Assembly (NCBI GenBank): GCA_022496205.1
Contig: WTXD01000018.1
Coordinates: forward strand, 310,001 to 374,000
Source: Gloeopeniophorella convolvens
Taxonomy: Eukaryota > Basidiomycota > Agaricomycetes > Russulales
Length of the DNA: 64,000 nt
Reading direction: 5' to 3'
This document shows, in pieces, positions 11,759 through 23,100 of the stretch. The notes beneath the pieces are model-generated. The model saw nothing but the letters and a program-made list of their open reading frames with translations. It searched no databases and was not told the DNA's origin. Positions within the stretch are counted from its first letter, which is position 1, and the number at the start of each line of letters is the position of its first letter. The position numbers were made by a program, and so were the translations under genes.

Positions 11759-11777
11759 CTAACCCTAACCCTAACCC
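11759..11777. repeat. Three telomere-like CTAACC units
   Basis: The sequence reads CTAACCCTAACCCTAACCC, three units of the common fungal telomere repeat (TTAGGG on the other strand). Degenerate CCTAACCCC follows at about 11793. It lies inside the 2.6-kb element, not at a chromosome end. Confidence 0.75.
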
Positions 11778-12251
11778 ACCCTCACACTTAAAACCTAACC
11801 CCACCCTTCAACCTCAAGTCTCCACCCAGGGATCACAGCATGCTGTTCAACAGTGTCAATGACCATGTATGAAAGAGTGAGAAGGGTACACACCTTATAT
11901 TGATTAGGAGCAAGGAAGTAAGGGAGAAAAGACGAGGCAACAGTAAGCCAGCCAAGTGCTGTAGAGCAAAGTTAGCAAAACCATATAGAACATGTCAGGT
12001 ACCCACCCCTATATCTAGCTCCATCCTATGCTGACCTTGCTGACGTGGTGGGTTTGCAGGTACGGCGGGAGGGAAAGGGAAAGAGGAGAGGAGAGGAGAC
12101 AGGTGGGGATGGAGGGAGGAGAAGAGAATGAACCGACGTGGCAGCGCGCGTCGCGAAGCTCGTACGACACCGGGTTTGGCCGGATAATTCACACGCGTGT
12201 CACGCGTTCTTGCCGTGCGAGTCAACGGAGCGACGGTTCGACTTGTCGTTT

Positions 12252-13830
12252 CTCGAAAATGGCGGCTGAGTTGTCATACCAAGGTGCGCCTGCTATACGC
12301 ACTCTCCGCTCACGCGTACTGACAACTGCCCACTCGCACTCCCCGCCATTCCCACGCCCCTGCCTTCAAACTCGATAGCGCGCCAACGGTCCTGCGCTCA
12401 CCCCTCTCGCCACGAACACCTTCACCGGTGACGCTATCTCTCTCCTCTCTGTGGCAAAGAACTGCACTACGACGCGGCCCTCCTCGGTGATCTCAGCAAT
12501 TGTGCCTGACGGTTCGCACTCGGCCTCGTCCCCTACGCCCACATCGCCGCCCTCGCCCAGCTCGCCTTCCGCATTGCCTGCAAATGGCGCTGCGCCCATA
12601 AGCGCCTGCGCAGGTACTCCGCTCACCATGGTCGGTCCCGTGGCTGGCACCCTGCCGTGATCGGCCAGCGCAAAGTCGGTGCAGAAGATCAATGGGCGGA
12701 AGTGTCAGCGTTGGCACACTGGCACACACACTGGTATGGTATCCACTGCCTCCTCGCTCCCACTCCTTCTGACCAGCCTGTCCATGGCCCCGATGCACCC
12801 GCATGGCGCATACCACGCAGATGCACCGGCCTACCCAGGTGCCCGTGCACGCGCAGGATTTCTTCGCGCGCATCGCCGAGCAGGACACCACATACGCGCA
12901 AGGTCACCGGCCCCTGTCGCTTCATCAAGCTCGTCAAGGCTCGAGCACCGACCCGCGCTCTTCATGCGCACCAGCATCCTCGAAATCGGCCAGGGCGGCG
13001 CTGCCATCCCTGCTCGCTGCCAAGGGTGGCGGCTCGGTGCGCATCGTGGCGGCACACCAGCCCGATGGCTCGGACGGCGTGGGCGCGGAGGTGAGCGTTG
13101 CGGGGGATCCCTGGGGGCAGGACGGAGCGGCAGACGCCAGTGTGGCCGAGGGAGCCGGTGCTAGCATACACGCGGGTATGCTGCCTCCTGCGCTCTCGCT
13201 CCCGCTGCTGTTGATCTGCATCTCCCTCGTATCCTCGCCATCTTCCTCCCCATTGACATTCCTTGCCACCTTCCTCCCTCTCCGCCACCTTCACCCGGCC
13301 AGGTGGCCCGCATCATGCTGCACGCCACGAGCTGCAGCACCCGCAGATGCGGCTCCCTGCGTGCGGCTGACGGTTGCGCTCGCGCCTCGGGTACTGTGCA
13401 GACATACACCCTCGCACGCGGCGCGGACCACCCGTAGTTCACCCCGCCCGCGCCGTACGACGTCCCGGCACCCCTCCCAGGCAGTACTTCCGTCCCCGAC
13501 GCACGCACCGGTACGCCATGCCGCGCGGGCAAGGCGCACCTCGCCGTTGCACCCGAGTCCGGCCATGCTCCCGTGCCCCTGCAGACGAGGACGCCACGCA
13601 GAGCCTACTGCTCGTCGCCGGTGCGCGCGGCGCGCGGTATGCGGTGGACTTTGGCGAGGACCGCGTGCCGCGTGCCGAGTAAGGCGCCAGGGACGGCGGG
13701 GACATTCCGCCATCGTGCTGCGCGGGGTCGTGCGCAGGTGGCCGTCATGGGCGCGTCTCTCCTTCTCTCCTCCGTGCCGCGTGCCGCGCCCGCGCGCACC
13801 ACTTCCTTCTGCTCCTAGTCTGCGAGCTCT
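12252..13830 (+). other. GC-rich interior of the 2.6-kb element, possible intron-containing gene, product unknown
   Basis: This block has open frames on both strands because stop codons are rare at this GC content, so ORF length is weak evidence. One plausible plus-strand reading starts MAAELSYQ at 12252. It could splice over about 12284-12377 to a segment reading ANGPALTPLATNTFTGDAIS (from about 12382) that stays open to 12660. Other fragments that look protein-like are PTQVPVHAQDFFARIAEQD (12830-12890) and SLLLVAGARGARYAVDFGED (13605-13665). They are in different frames and I could not build one consistent gene. No family is recognised. Confidence 0.25.
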
Positions 13831-16800
13831 GTCCTTTTTACTTGCATCACTGTTTTACCTACGTTTGTTATGATAAAATGACATGGTTAGGTGAGCTTGG
13901 GCAAAGTGTGATACAAGACAATGATAAGGGAAGTGGAAGCAGGGCCGAAGACCCAGGTAAGCTCAAGGCTGCAAGATGGCTTCAAGCAGGTGCCAATTGA
14001 GCTCTGAAATCGTGAAATCTTTGCTAAGGAAGACTAAGACCGGTAAGCATGGTAAGCAAGGAATAAGACAGGGGTGTTTTTGTAGAGTTGGAGAGAGGCA
14101 GCGTCACCATTGTACAAACCCAATGTGTGATACTGGTACACGCTGCCGGCGGAAGTAGCAGCGGCGGGCAGGGGCTGCACGTTCATTGATGCTGTCGTAG
14201 TCTCGTTCCATGACATACAATTGGCTTTCGGTACATGTTTATTCGATCCTATGAGGCACTGTGTCAGCGAATGTAACTACCTTGTGACTCGGACTCGCGT
14301 CACGCACGGCGACAGACAATTGCAGGGTCCTCCCCACGCAGCTGCACAGATTTTAAGCCTATGCGCTGGGAGAATGTGTCCTTGCTGGCAAGAGCAAGAA
14401 CACCATCTCCAGCCTGCCGTGGGGGTCCGTTGGGTGCTGTTGGGTCTTGTACAAATCCGCCGCTGACAAGATGCCGAGTCGCGTGCGTGAAGGACATTGC
14501 AAATGCGATGTCCTTGCTCGGGGCTTGGCGATTTGAGTGCACGCTGCGTGTTCGGATGACTGCATTGTATGATTCAAACCCTTCAGTAGACATGATTGCC
14601 GGGGGCGCCAGTCGTTGAATGTGATCAGGTAGGTGAAGAAGTATATGGAACTTAGGTTTATTAAACCAGCGCGGGTTCCACAACGCAGTGGCCACAACGA
14701 AGTCATCAATGACTGTGCGAAGGTGATCCTGCCAAATAGAGAGTCAGATATGTTGTGGGCAACAGATTAGAACTAACCAGATAGATGGCGCATGACTGGA
14801 TCCTCAGTTGCAACAAGAGTGGGCCTGCACGACAGATAGCGAGCCACGCGACCCAAGCCGGGCCTGCCACAAGGTCATATAGAACAATTGGTGCTGTCTC
14901 CAAGATCAAGCGAAAATCGCCCCCTGTGAGAGAACCAGCGTTCTGAACATATGGATGCCCTTGAACATTGCTGCGGCCGAGATCGCTGAGGTCCAAACTG
15001 GACAGACGGGCCACCAAGGTCGCCTTCCCACGAGAATCTAGGCGTGCGATAGTGTCGCGCCAGAAGTATTTCACGACACCCAGTAGGATGACATGCAGGA
15101 CCTCGACTGGTGTATCCCGCGTAACATCGAGATCTGTGCCACATCATAAAGAAATGTATGGAGCGAGAGTACTGAAACAGAACTTACGATCCAGAGATAA
15201 GATTGGATTGATCATATCTTCGAACGCGACCTCGGGAAACGCGCGTGCTATCGCATCTTTCACCCCATGAGAAACTGGCTGGCCCTGCAAGCGATTATGG
15301 TCTTTCGTTGCAGAGACGATGTCCGCCAAGTGATCGTGGAATTGAGTAAGGTGTTTGTCTTTGATGCCCGTTGAGGTTGCAAGCGCGGTGGCTTGAGTCG
15401 CCTGCATGTTCAGTACATGCGAGTGCTGGGTGCGCAGGGTGGTTAAGATCTGTGCTCTTGATTGTGGCTGTCCAACCTGTGTGATCCAATGAGCATGGGA
15501 CGTCGTCATGTCATGGGTTGGGTTCGCGAGGGGTCAACTGAGTTACTCACCTGCAGGAACGCCATTGTGTAGGCAATGTCCCGCCCAGGGAGATCTACAG
15601 GCTGATTTTTTGATCTGTCCTTGCCGCAGATCATGCAGATTCGACAGAAGTGCCTCCCCCTCAGACCGATATGCGACGCGAACTCGCTCTGCATAGGATT
15701 ATCACCCATGGCGGCAAGAACCCAGGCCACGAGCATGACCTCCTCCCGAAAGACGCAGTCCCAGGCGATGAGACCGTCCTGTAAGATTTTTCTGCAAGAT
15801 ATGATGAATACAACGCGCGGCTATACTTGGATAAGGCATACTGGATTTCCGACACGATATGTTCAAGCATCTCGAGCGGAGAGGCTTTGTTAGAAGTGGA
15901 AAGGAAGTGGATGTTGTAAGGGAGAAGTGAGTATGCTTGTAGAAGACCTGCAAGAATAAATAAAAAGGAATCGTGTTGGTTCCACTTTTTGGAAGTGTTG
16001 CCGGATGTGTCGTCGCAATACAGCCAGATTGGTACGGCAAGCACGCGTCGTCCATTGGCTTTGAGACGCCAAGGGTTCGGGAGGGTGATGGCGACAGGCT
16101 CAATAGGCAATGTATCCTGGCAACGACGTCCTGATGGAAGACTTGAACGTGGATTCGGAAATATATACTATGCACGGGGACTCACCGGAAATATGGTCAG
16201 GGGGCGGTAACCCATACTCTGCATGAACCACCGCGAGCTTCGGTAGGCTTAGGAAGAACGCGGACAGCGGCACTTCGAGGGTAGTGGTGGCCTCAATGAT
16301 GAGGCTGTTGTTCGCATGGTCCACCGTGAGAGGATGCGCCTTCGCGTAAAGCTTGTCTTCTCGCTCAAACCAGCGAGTGATCCATACTGGGGCCACCGGG
16401 TCGCCATCCAGTCCAAGATTCGCAAGAGCAGGTTCGTTGACAAAATAATCTTGTCCGTCGGGAGCACGGGCCATAGGAGCGCACAAGTTGGCGTCCACCT
16501 CGTGCAACCAGCGGTCTCCGTGCCGTCCCTCTGAAAACTCACGCGGCGCATCTTCCGGATAGAAGCGCAGATGTGGCCGGACATAAGGATTTGCCACCTC
16601 CTGGAATACTACCATAAGAATGGCAACTGGGGTCACAACGGGAAACAGACTCACATGAGCAAGAATGGATGCAAGAGACGATACAAAATATTTCCGGCCA
16701 AACGCGCTGGTCGATGCATCGACCCCGGATCCAGCCACGGATAGGATCGAATCTCGGTGATTCTTCACTGTGTTGACGGCTGGCAAATTCTCCGGCGCGC

Positions 16801-17803
16801 CAAGCTCGATGGCCAGCCACCGAGCCACATCCAGCTGCTTCTCAGATAAAACGGCGCGTGGGAAGGCACCCACTACATCTAATAGACAATGCTGCACGCT
16901 GTAAGAACAAGAAAAACACCAGATTGGACTGGATACGGACCTCGCGTGACTTCCAAGGCCACCAGTTATCATCGTCTGGGAGATCTGCCTCACAATGGTC
17001 AGAATCGCCTTGGCAATTCTCATCTTGTTCCCTTTCGTCTTCAGTCGATGATCCGGATGTGGGCTCATCCCACCGCGCTGGCTCGTCGGAATTGTCGCTG
17101 TCGGAATGAGTGCTCAGGACAGCCACATCCTCGGGGTCCGACGGGGCGTCATCAGAGACACCGTGCCCACCACTAAGAGGCCATGCATCCTGCCAGAGAA
17201 GGGGAGTAATGCTATTGTTGTAAGACTCATCACCAGACTCAAGGACCTCAACAGGGCTGGAGGGTTGATATCCAGGGCGGTCGCTACCGCCCACTTCAAT
17301 GGGCATTAGCCAATGCGGAGACGAAATGCGTCCGCGAGAAGATCCCGCACCAGACCCAAGAGCTTCGGATGACGGAGTACGCGGATTCCAATGTCCGGAA
17401 CTCTCGTTGGGACTCGAATAGCGTACGGGAGTGCTGGGAAGACGGGGAGACGAGGGGGTCACAAAAATATTATGTTGGTCAACATGGCGGGCCGACGATG
17501 ATGGACTATCGAAAGTAGGACCCAGAGGGTCGCTGGGCATCCGGGATGGGGACGAAGGACGATCCAGATCCAGTTGTCGAGCGCGGGTGATATGAGCGTC
17601 GGTGCGTTCATGCTTTTGTGCCTTGAGCGCAGAGACCCACTTCGCGTTCAGACAGACTCTACAGCGGTATCGAGGGTTGCGCACGTCCGAATAATCGAAA
17701 ACTATAATGAGGATATAAATGCGTGAGTCTGCGCTTGCGAGGGAGACGCGGTGTGGGACGCACGGTGGGGTTTCGTTACTGTATGGGTCTGGAGGTCGGA
17801 CAT

Positions 17804-18680
17804 CGCAACACAGAAGCAAAGGAGAAGTCTGGGGAGTTCTAGGGGGCGGACGCGGGAGGGGCAGAGGTGGTACACAAGCCAATGCACGCCCAAGACGCAC
17901 GAGAGCGTCCAGTGCCAGGTCTGATGGAGCGCAAATTCGACAAGTCGAAACTCTCACGTTTGCATGTAACCAGGCCATATGGAACAGACGGCATATCTCG
18001 ATGTGAATTGTGGTACGACAGGAATATGTGCGTATACATAGAGTACGATCAACGCGGTTCCACTGGAAACGAGCGTTGGACGGATCTCCGTATAACGCGA
18101 CGGAGACCCACGGTATACGGTATGTCACATGACACGTATACCAGGATTCACGGGACCGTGTGTATACGTACGGTGCGGCGGCCAGCGGTGTAGTCAACAC
18201 GCGTGCGGTGCTCAGGGCAATGGCCGGATCTTGATCTGGGGACCATGGGTGCGAACCAGCCAGATGCATCTATACACAAGTTCGCGTACTAACGAGACGG
18301 CGCTGAAGTATCTTGTATATATGCAGCCTTTCGTATGACAATATATCAGTTCTCCTACTTATACGGCACCGCACAAGACTTCAGTGGGCCGTGCACCCCA
18401 GATGAGTAGATAAGGAGTATGCTGCGGGGCAAGAAACGGGCCATGTTGGAGACGTGTCCCGCACACGCGTCAGGAGCTCTGGCGTGACTATAGTGACCAC
18501 GTCCTGCTACGCCTGTGAACTTGCGGGCTACTAGTCTCTGATAATAGCAGACACCGCAAATTCTAACGGACATGGATGTTTGGAGGTTATGACACGGACC
18601 TCTACAAAGCGTCCAGGTGCGGCGCAACGCCAGCGATGCCCCCGACCTCGCCAAAGCTGCGCCTGCACGCCTGGGTCTAA
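17804..18680. other. Upstream region of the transposase-type gene
   Basis: No supported gene. It includes short AT-rich tracts (TATATATG near 18318) and, from about 18300, sequence closely similar to 26165-26235. This marks the edge of the duplicated blocks of region 3. Confidence 0.45.
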
Positions 18681-18684
18681 ACTT

Positions 18685-19210
18685 ATACACCCTGGGGAGG
18701 TCCGCGATCACTATGTTGATCGGGTCGGACCTGACGATTGCGCCCATTGATGACGAGACGGGGACGGCCTGGCGGACGCTCTGCGCGCAGCTCTACCCCC
18801 AGCCGATGAACGTTATCGCACCTGCCGCCAGGGTAGGGTGGTTAGAATGGGGCGCAACCAGCAGCACGTCTCGCACGCACGCACCGATGGACCAGACGCG
18901 CCCTCGAGCGGCGCGACACCGTCATGGCTCCCTGCGCAACAGCGCAACGCACGGCTCAACCTCGATAAAGGGCGCAAAACCGCGCAGAGAGCACGCGACG
19001 CACGCCGCCATCAGTGCGGCGACGTCCTCGCGCTTGGCCGCCGTGTGCCTGTTGAGCGACGAGATCGCGACGTAGTCAGGGTCGACAAGCCGCAGATGGG
19101 CGTGCGTGCGTGCGAGCCGCACAGCTGCACGGCCCTCGACGCCGCTGAACCTGACGACGGCGACAGTCGTGCGCTACACTGCGGTGGCACCTACGGCGCC
19201 GGAGAGGAGG
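18685..19210 (-). pseudogene. Relic of an E1/ThiF-type enzyme (Tcd1/TcdA-like tRNA t6A dehydratase), copy A
   Basis: On the minus strand the piece from about 19165 to 19060 reads TVAVVRFSGVEGRAAVRLAR then HLRLVDPDYVAISSLNRH. This matches the nucleotide-binding start of the family, where the glycine loop is normally GxGGVGS. It continues with REDVAALMAA and FAPFIEVEPCVALLR. After a gap, SDPINIVIADLPRVYK (about 18690-18740) matches the family segment SMGAGAKSDPTRIQIAD. The glycine loop is degraded, a stop precedes it, and the ATP/adenylation domain is incomplete. Functional relatives cyclise N6-threonylcarbamoyladenosine in tRNA at mitochondria. Related fragments lie at 26930-27640 and 32050-32660. 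Confidence 0.6.
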
Positions 19211-19589
19211 TGTTTGCGCGCGGGTTGCGCGCGGAAGGTATCCCCAGCGTCAACGTCGGCATCGGTGGGGTTTGACGATGGCAGCGCGGAGGGCGAGGGT
19301 AGGATGGACCTACACGCGGGGGGTCACCGACGAGAGCATGCTGCACGCTTGCGGTGGGTCGGCACGCCGCTTGATGCATGCGCGCGCGTCAGTGGGGAAG
19401 AGGGGCGAGCAGGCGGCTAGGGCTATGCAGGCGGGGGAGAGGCGAAGCGGGATTTTCCGCAGGTCAGGTTGAGGACGAGCTTGAAGCTGCCTCGGAGCGT
19501 CATCGTGGTCGAGTCGAGCAACGAGGGAGGTGGGAGGAGGTGAGCGACTCGTCGGAGTTTCGCCTCGGAGCGACGCGCCGCCCATCGCT

Positions 19590-20169
19590 GCCAGATTTGC
19601 CCCGAGTCAGTGCCAACAGCCTTGATGCAATCCCCCGCAACATCCCCCAGACCTGCCGATCCCTGCAAGGGCATCAGATACCTAGCCCCGCAGCTTCCTG
19701 CTACCCTCAGCGCCGTAAACGGCATCGACCGGCCAGTCTCAAGCCAGTCTGCACGATTATTCCCTCGAAACACTTTGTGACTCTTCGACGAGTCTCAGCA
19801 CCTTGTGGCCTTGGGTCGTGACCATCACCGAACTTTCAGTGGATCAGTAGAAGTTGGAGGAGGAGGCTGTGACCACAATGATACTTTCCACGGAATGTCT
19901 TCGCCGCTTGTATGCCACGCGACGCGCGCGTTACGCCCACTCACTTTTATGTAGGGTGTTTGATTCCCAGATCCTAGGCCTGCGCGCGTGCGCGTTTGCT
20001 TCCACTCCCGAAGCGGGTTGGCACTGCATGATCATGCGGTGTTTAGTGCTGCTGCTTGTTCCCTAATCTGTACCTTCGACCACCCGCGCCTTGCGCCTTT
20101 CCATTCGGACCTACCTCTATCCCATGTCTCAGTGTCAAGTAACATTCTGAAGCCTTCCTCTACACACCT
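19590..20169. promoter_or_regulatory. Upstream region of NLR1, conserved in all three copies
   Basis: From about 19735 the sequence (cagtctgcacgattattccc, then CGAAAC and a run ending TGGATCAGTAGAAGTTGGAG) is repeated with few changes at 32845-33265 and 41010-41450, upstream of the other two NLR genes. The conserved block therefore includes the probable promoter and 5' leader, so the copies may be regulated alike. No specific site can be named. Confidence 0.5.
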
Positions 20170-23100
20170 ATGTCGTCACAAATTCCTGGACACCCACCCG
20201 GCCCTCAAGGCTTCAAACAAATCCTCGATCGTGCGTTGGAGGAGTACACCAACGTAACAGGGACGGACTTGGTGCGCGATCCACTGGCCAGCAAGCTCCG
20301 TGGCTGCGGTTCCGTCAATGCTGTCATCGGGGTGTATGAAGACCAGTTGCACGATTTCAAATACTTCCGGCGTTCAGGGAAGAAGGGAAAAATGATTGCG
20401 GTACTCAAGCCAGTGGTTGAAGTCACGCTTGCGCTGTCAGATGCCGGAGGCATTCTGGGAGATGCGCTTGGCTCTGTACGTCGGCCGGTGTATATGTAGC
20501 GACAGACCCCCTCACTGTGACTCGATAGGCCTTTCTTCCTGCGAAAGCTGTCCTCGGAGGCATCGGTGTCCTTCTCCAAGTCTGTGACGCGATCTCTGTC
20601 TACCTGGTGCTCGGATCTCATTCATAACAGGCAGCGAAGAAAGTCAGTGCGAGCTACGATGCTCTCATCGGCCTTTTCGAATCGATCAGCAACTTCCTCG
20701 AGCGTCTCAAGATCTACACCGATAGGCCACAAAATTTCGCGCCTCGAATAAGCGCGATTCTTGTCAAGATCACAGTTCAGATGCTGTCCGTCTTCGCACT
20801 CGCAACACAGCAGATTCGTCAGGGCCGACTGAGTGAGTGATCTCTTGCCTGTGCGGAACTATGTAATTCATCTGTATACAGAGAAATTCGCGAAGACTTT
20901 CTTGGAACCAGATCCGGAGATCGATGGCGCGGTCACGGCCCTGGATAAGCTGACCGCAGAAGAGCAAAGGGTAGTAGCAACCTTGACCCTGTGGACTGTC
21001 CAAGGCCTCGCGACGGACATGAACAAGCAGCGACGTATGCGATACCTTTGCTGTCCTATGTGTTCTGAAAATAACATCACCGTGCAGTCCGAGAGTGGTT
21101 ATCGCCTCCCAACTCATCGATGAATCACAACGATACTCGAAGCCGACATTACAAAGGCACCTCCACGTGGCTTGTGAAAAGTACGGATTTCCTGGAATGG
21201 AAAGTGCAAGGCTCGCTTTTGTGGATAAGTGGAAAACGTACGTCTCACCTTACCTTATGCATCTACGCCAGTGTTCATCGTACATACTTTGTTGTAGCTG
21301 GCGCTGGAAAAACATTTCTCTGGTACGTCACTATGGATCCGGTCTCTAGCTTCCGGGGGATGTCGGGCTGATCTCGCGACCAGCTCTACCGTCATCGAAG
21401 ACTTGCAAAACCCACCCGCCGACCCAGATGTATGGACAATCACCACCGCGTACTTCTATTGTACTTTCAGGGACTCCGAGAAGCAAACTATCCGGGGGCT
21501 TCTGCGCTCAATCTTGGATCAACTTTCCGCTCGGTCCGACACTTACTACCTCGTCCTTTCACATCTCTTTTCGAAGGAGTATTCCAACGACCCCGAGCGG
21601 AAGCCCAGCGATGAACGTCTCGTCGAATGCCTGAAGGAGATGCTCGAGTACTCAGACGGCATGACATATATTGTCGTGGACGCGCTTGACGAGTGCCCGA
21701 ATTCTGGCACGACGTCTCAGCGTCGGGCAATCCTAAAGTTTCTCGAACAGCTCGCTGGCTTGAGGCTCCCCGGTTTACGCCTTTGTGTGACGAGCCGCCC
21801 TGAAGACGACATCGGGTCTACCTTGAGACCTCTGGCGTCTCATCACGTTGCGCTCGAGAGCTCACGTGATCAAGATGAAGATATTATCCAGTACATTCGC
21901 TCGATGATAGCGTCGCACGAGAAGATGCAGGCATGGCCAGAGAAGATCAAGGAGAAAGTGATTGAGACCCTTTCGAAGAATGCTGAGGGGATGTACGTTG
22001 TACTACGAGATGATTACATGCGATATATGATTAACTGTTGTTGTCCAGGTTCCGATACGTATCGTGCCAGCTCGATGTGCTGTGCGACTGCGACGCAGCA
22101 AACATCGAGACTACTCTCGCGGCGCTGCCCAAGACGCTACAAGAAACGTATGAGGTGGCGCTGGAGCGGATCGAAGATGGCAAATGGCAATCGGCACACC
22201 GTCTTCTTCAATGTCTATCCTTCTCAACGCGTCCTCTCACGGTCACGGAGCTTGCAGAGGTTTTGGTCATCGACTTCCGTCCCGATATTCCCGAATACAA
22301 TGAGGATTGGTGTAGTGAAGATCCAGAGAAGGCTGTTCTATCAGTCTGTCCTGGCAGCTTTGTCGCCATCGTTGAAGGGGAGGTGGATTGGCAAGAAGCG
22401 AAAGTCGTGCAATTTGCGCACTTCTCAGTAAAAGAATTCTTGGTCTCTTACATCTCAAGCGCGCAAGGCAATCCCAGAGTGGTGCGCTTTCACGTTATCC
22501 CAGAACCATCCCATGCCACTCTTGCACGCGCGTGCCTCGCCATTCTGTTTGTGATTGGTGACCAACCCGAAGGAGAACCCACGGAAGAAAACCCTCTTGT
22601 CAAATACGCTGCCGAGTACTGGGTGGACCATGCCCGGTTCGAGGACGTATCAGTGTCAATTATGGCCTCTTTGCAGCATTTCTTCCAGATATCTGGCCCG
22701 TACCTTTCCGTGTGGATTCGACTTCATAACCCCCATCGTTCCGAGGTTAAATTCTTCTTCCACTACTCGAGTCAATCCTCATCACTAGCATCAAACGCGC
22801 CATTGTACTATGCTGCCTTGTGTGGCCTCTATCACGCTGCAAGGGTCCTATGCGCATCAAATCCCGAAGGTGCCAATGAGATCGGAGGCCCGTGTGGAGC
22901 TCCGCTTCACGCAGCGTCGGGTGCCGGGCACATTAAGACTGCGAAATTGCTCCTCGACCTCGGAGCAGACGTCAACAGACAGGGCGGCTATTATTGGACC
23001 GCACTACAGGCTGCGTCGTATGGAGAGCACATTGACATCGTACAGCTGCTCCTCGACTCGCACGGCGCGGATGTCAATGTCCAGGGCGGCGAGTATGGCA

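Larger units (their letters stand above)
11484..14087. mobile_element. 2604-bp terminal-inverted-repeat element inside the transposase-type gene
   Basis: CTCTACAAAAAC starts the left end (11484) and its exact inverse ends the right end (14087). The match extends, imperfectly, over about 25 bp (CCCC and TCTTAT are also shared). TT flanks both sides (11482-11483 and 14088-14089). Removing the element and one TT joins the minus-strand frame as NGDAASLQ then GFVFFQSELPRQ, with no base gained or lost. The ends are AT-rich with many AATAAG/CTTATT words. The middle (about 12030-13820) is strongly GC-rich. I see no recognisable transposase, so the element may be non-autonomous or may have captured host DNA. 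A 2-bp TT duplication does not fit a family I can name with certainty. Confidence 0.72.
10450..17803 (-). pseudogene. Large transposase-type protein of a multicopy agaricomycete family, interrupted by an insertion
   Basis: The start MSDLQTHTVTKPH is at 17803. A 50-nt intron follows, then a zinc-finger-like CRVC-x12-H-x5-H unit (near 17660) and a Ser/Pro/acidic linker. The conserved core follows in order: VANPYVRPHLRFYPEDAP (16600), WLYCDDTSGNTSKKWNQHDS (15990), GDNPMQSEFASHIGL with CRICMICGK (15620-15700), DTPVEVLHVILLGVVKYFWR (15105), NAGSLTGGDFR (14930), WFNKPKFHILLHLPDHI (14650) and SVHSNRQAPSKDIA (14540). The C-terminal part resumes at 11483 with GFVFFQSELPRQLGQVMEIV, HNCASHGC and a Gly-Arg tract. 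I know this motif order from abundant, mostly unnamed agaricomycete proteins; I suspect, but cannot show, a link to KDZ-type transposons. Exons appear intact except for the element at 11484-14087. Confidence 0.65.

Noticed and set aside
11759..11777. Chromosome end (telomere)
   Set aside because: Only three units, inside an inverted-repeat element with genes on both sides.
12803..13873. 356-codon plus-strand ORF
   Set aside because: It lies in very GC-rich DNA where all frames are open; composition is Arg/Pro/Ala-rich low complexity and no motif is visible. Kept only as part of the unknown cargo.
16842..18269. 475-codon ORF as the true N-terminus of the transposase-type protein
   Set aside because: The part upstream of the finger reads through an intron and promoter-like DNA; a spliced start at 17803 with good GT/AG ends fits better.
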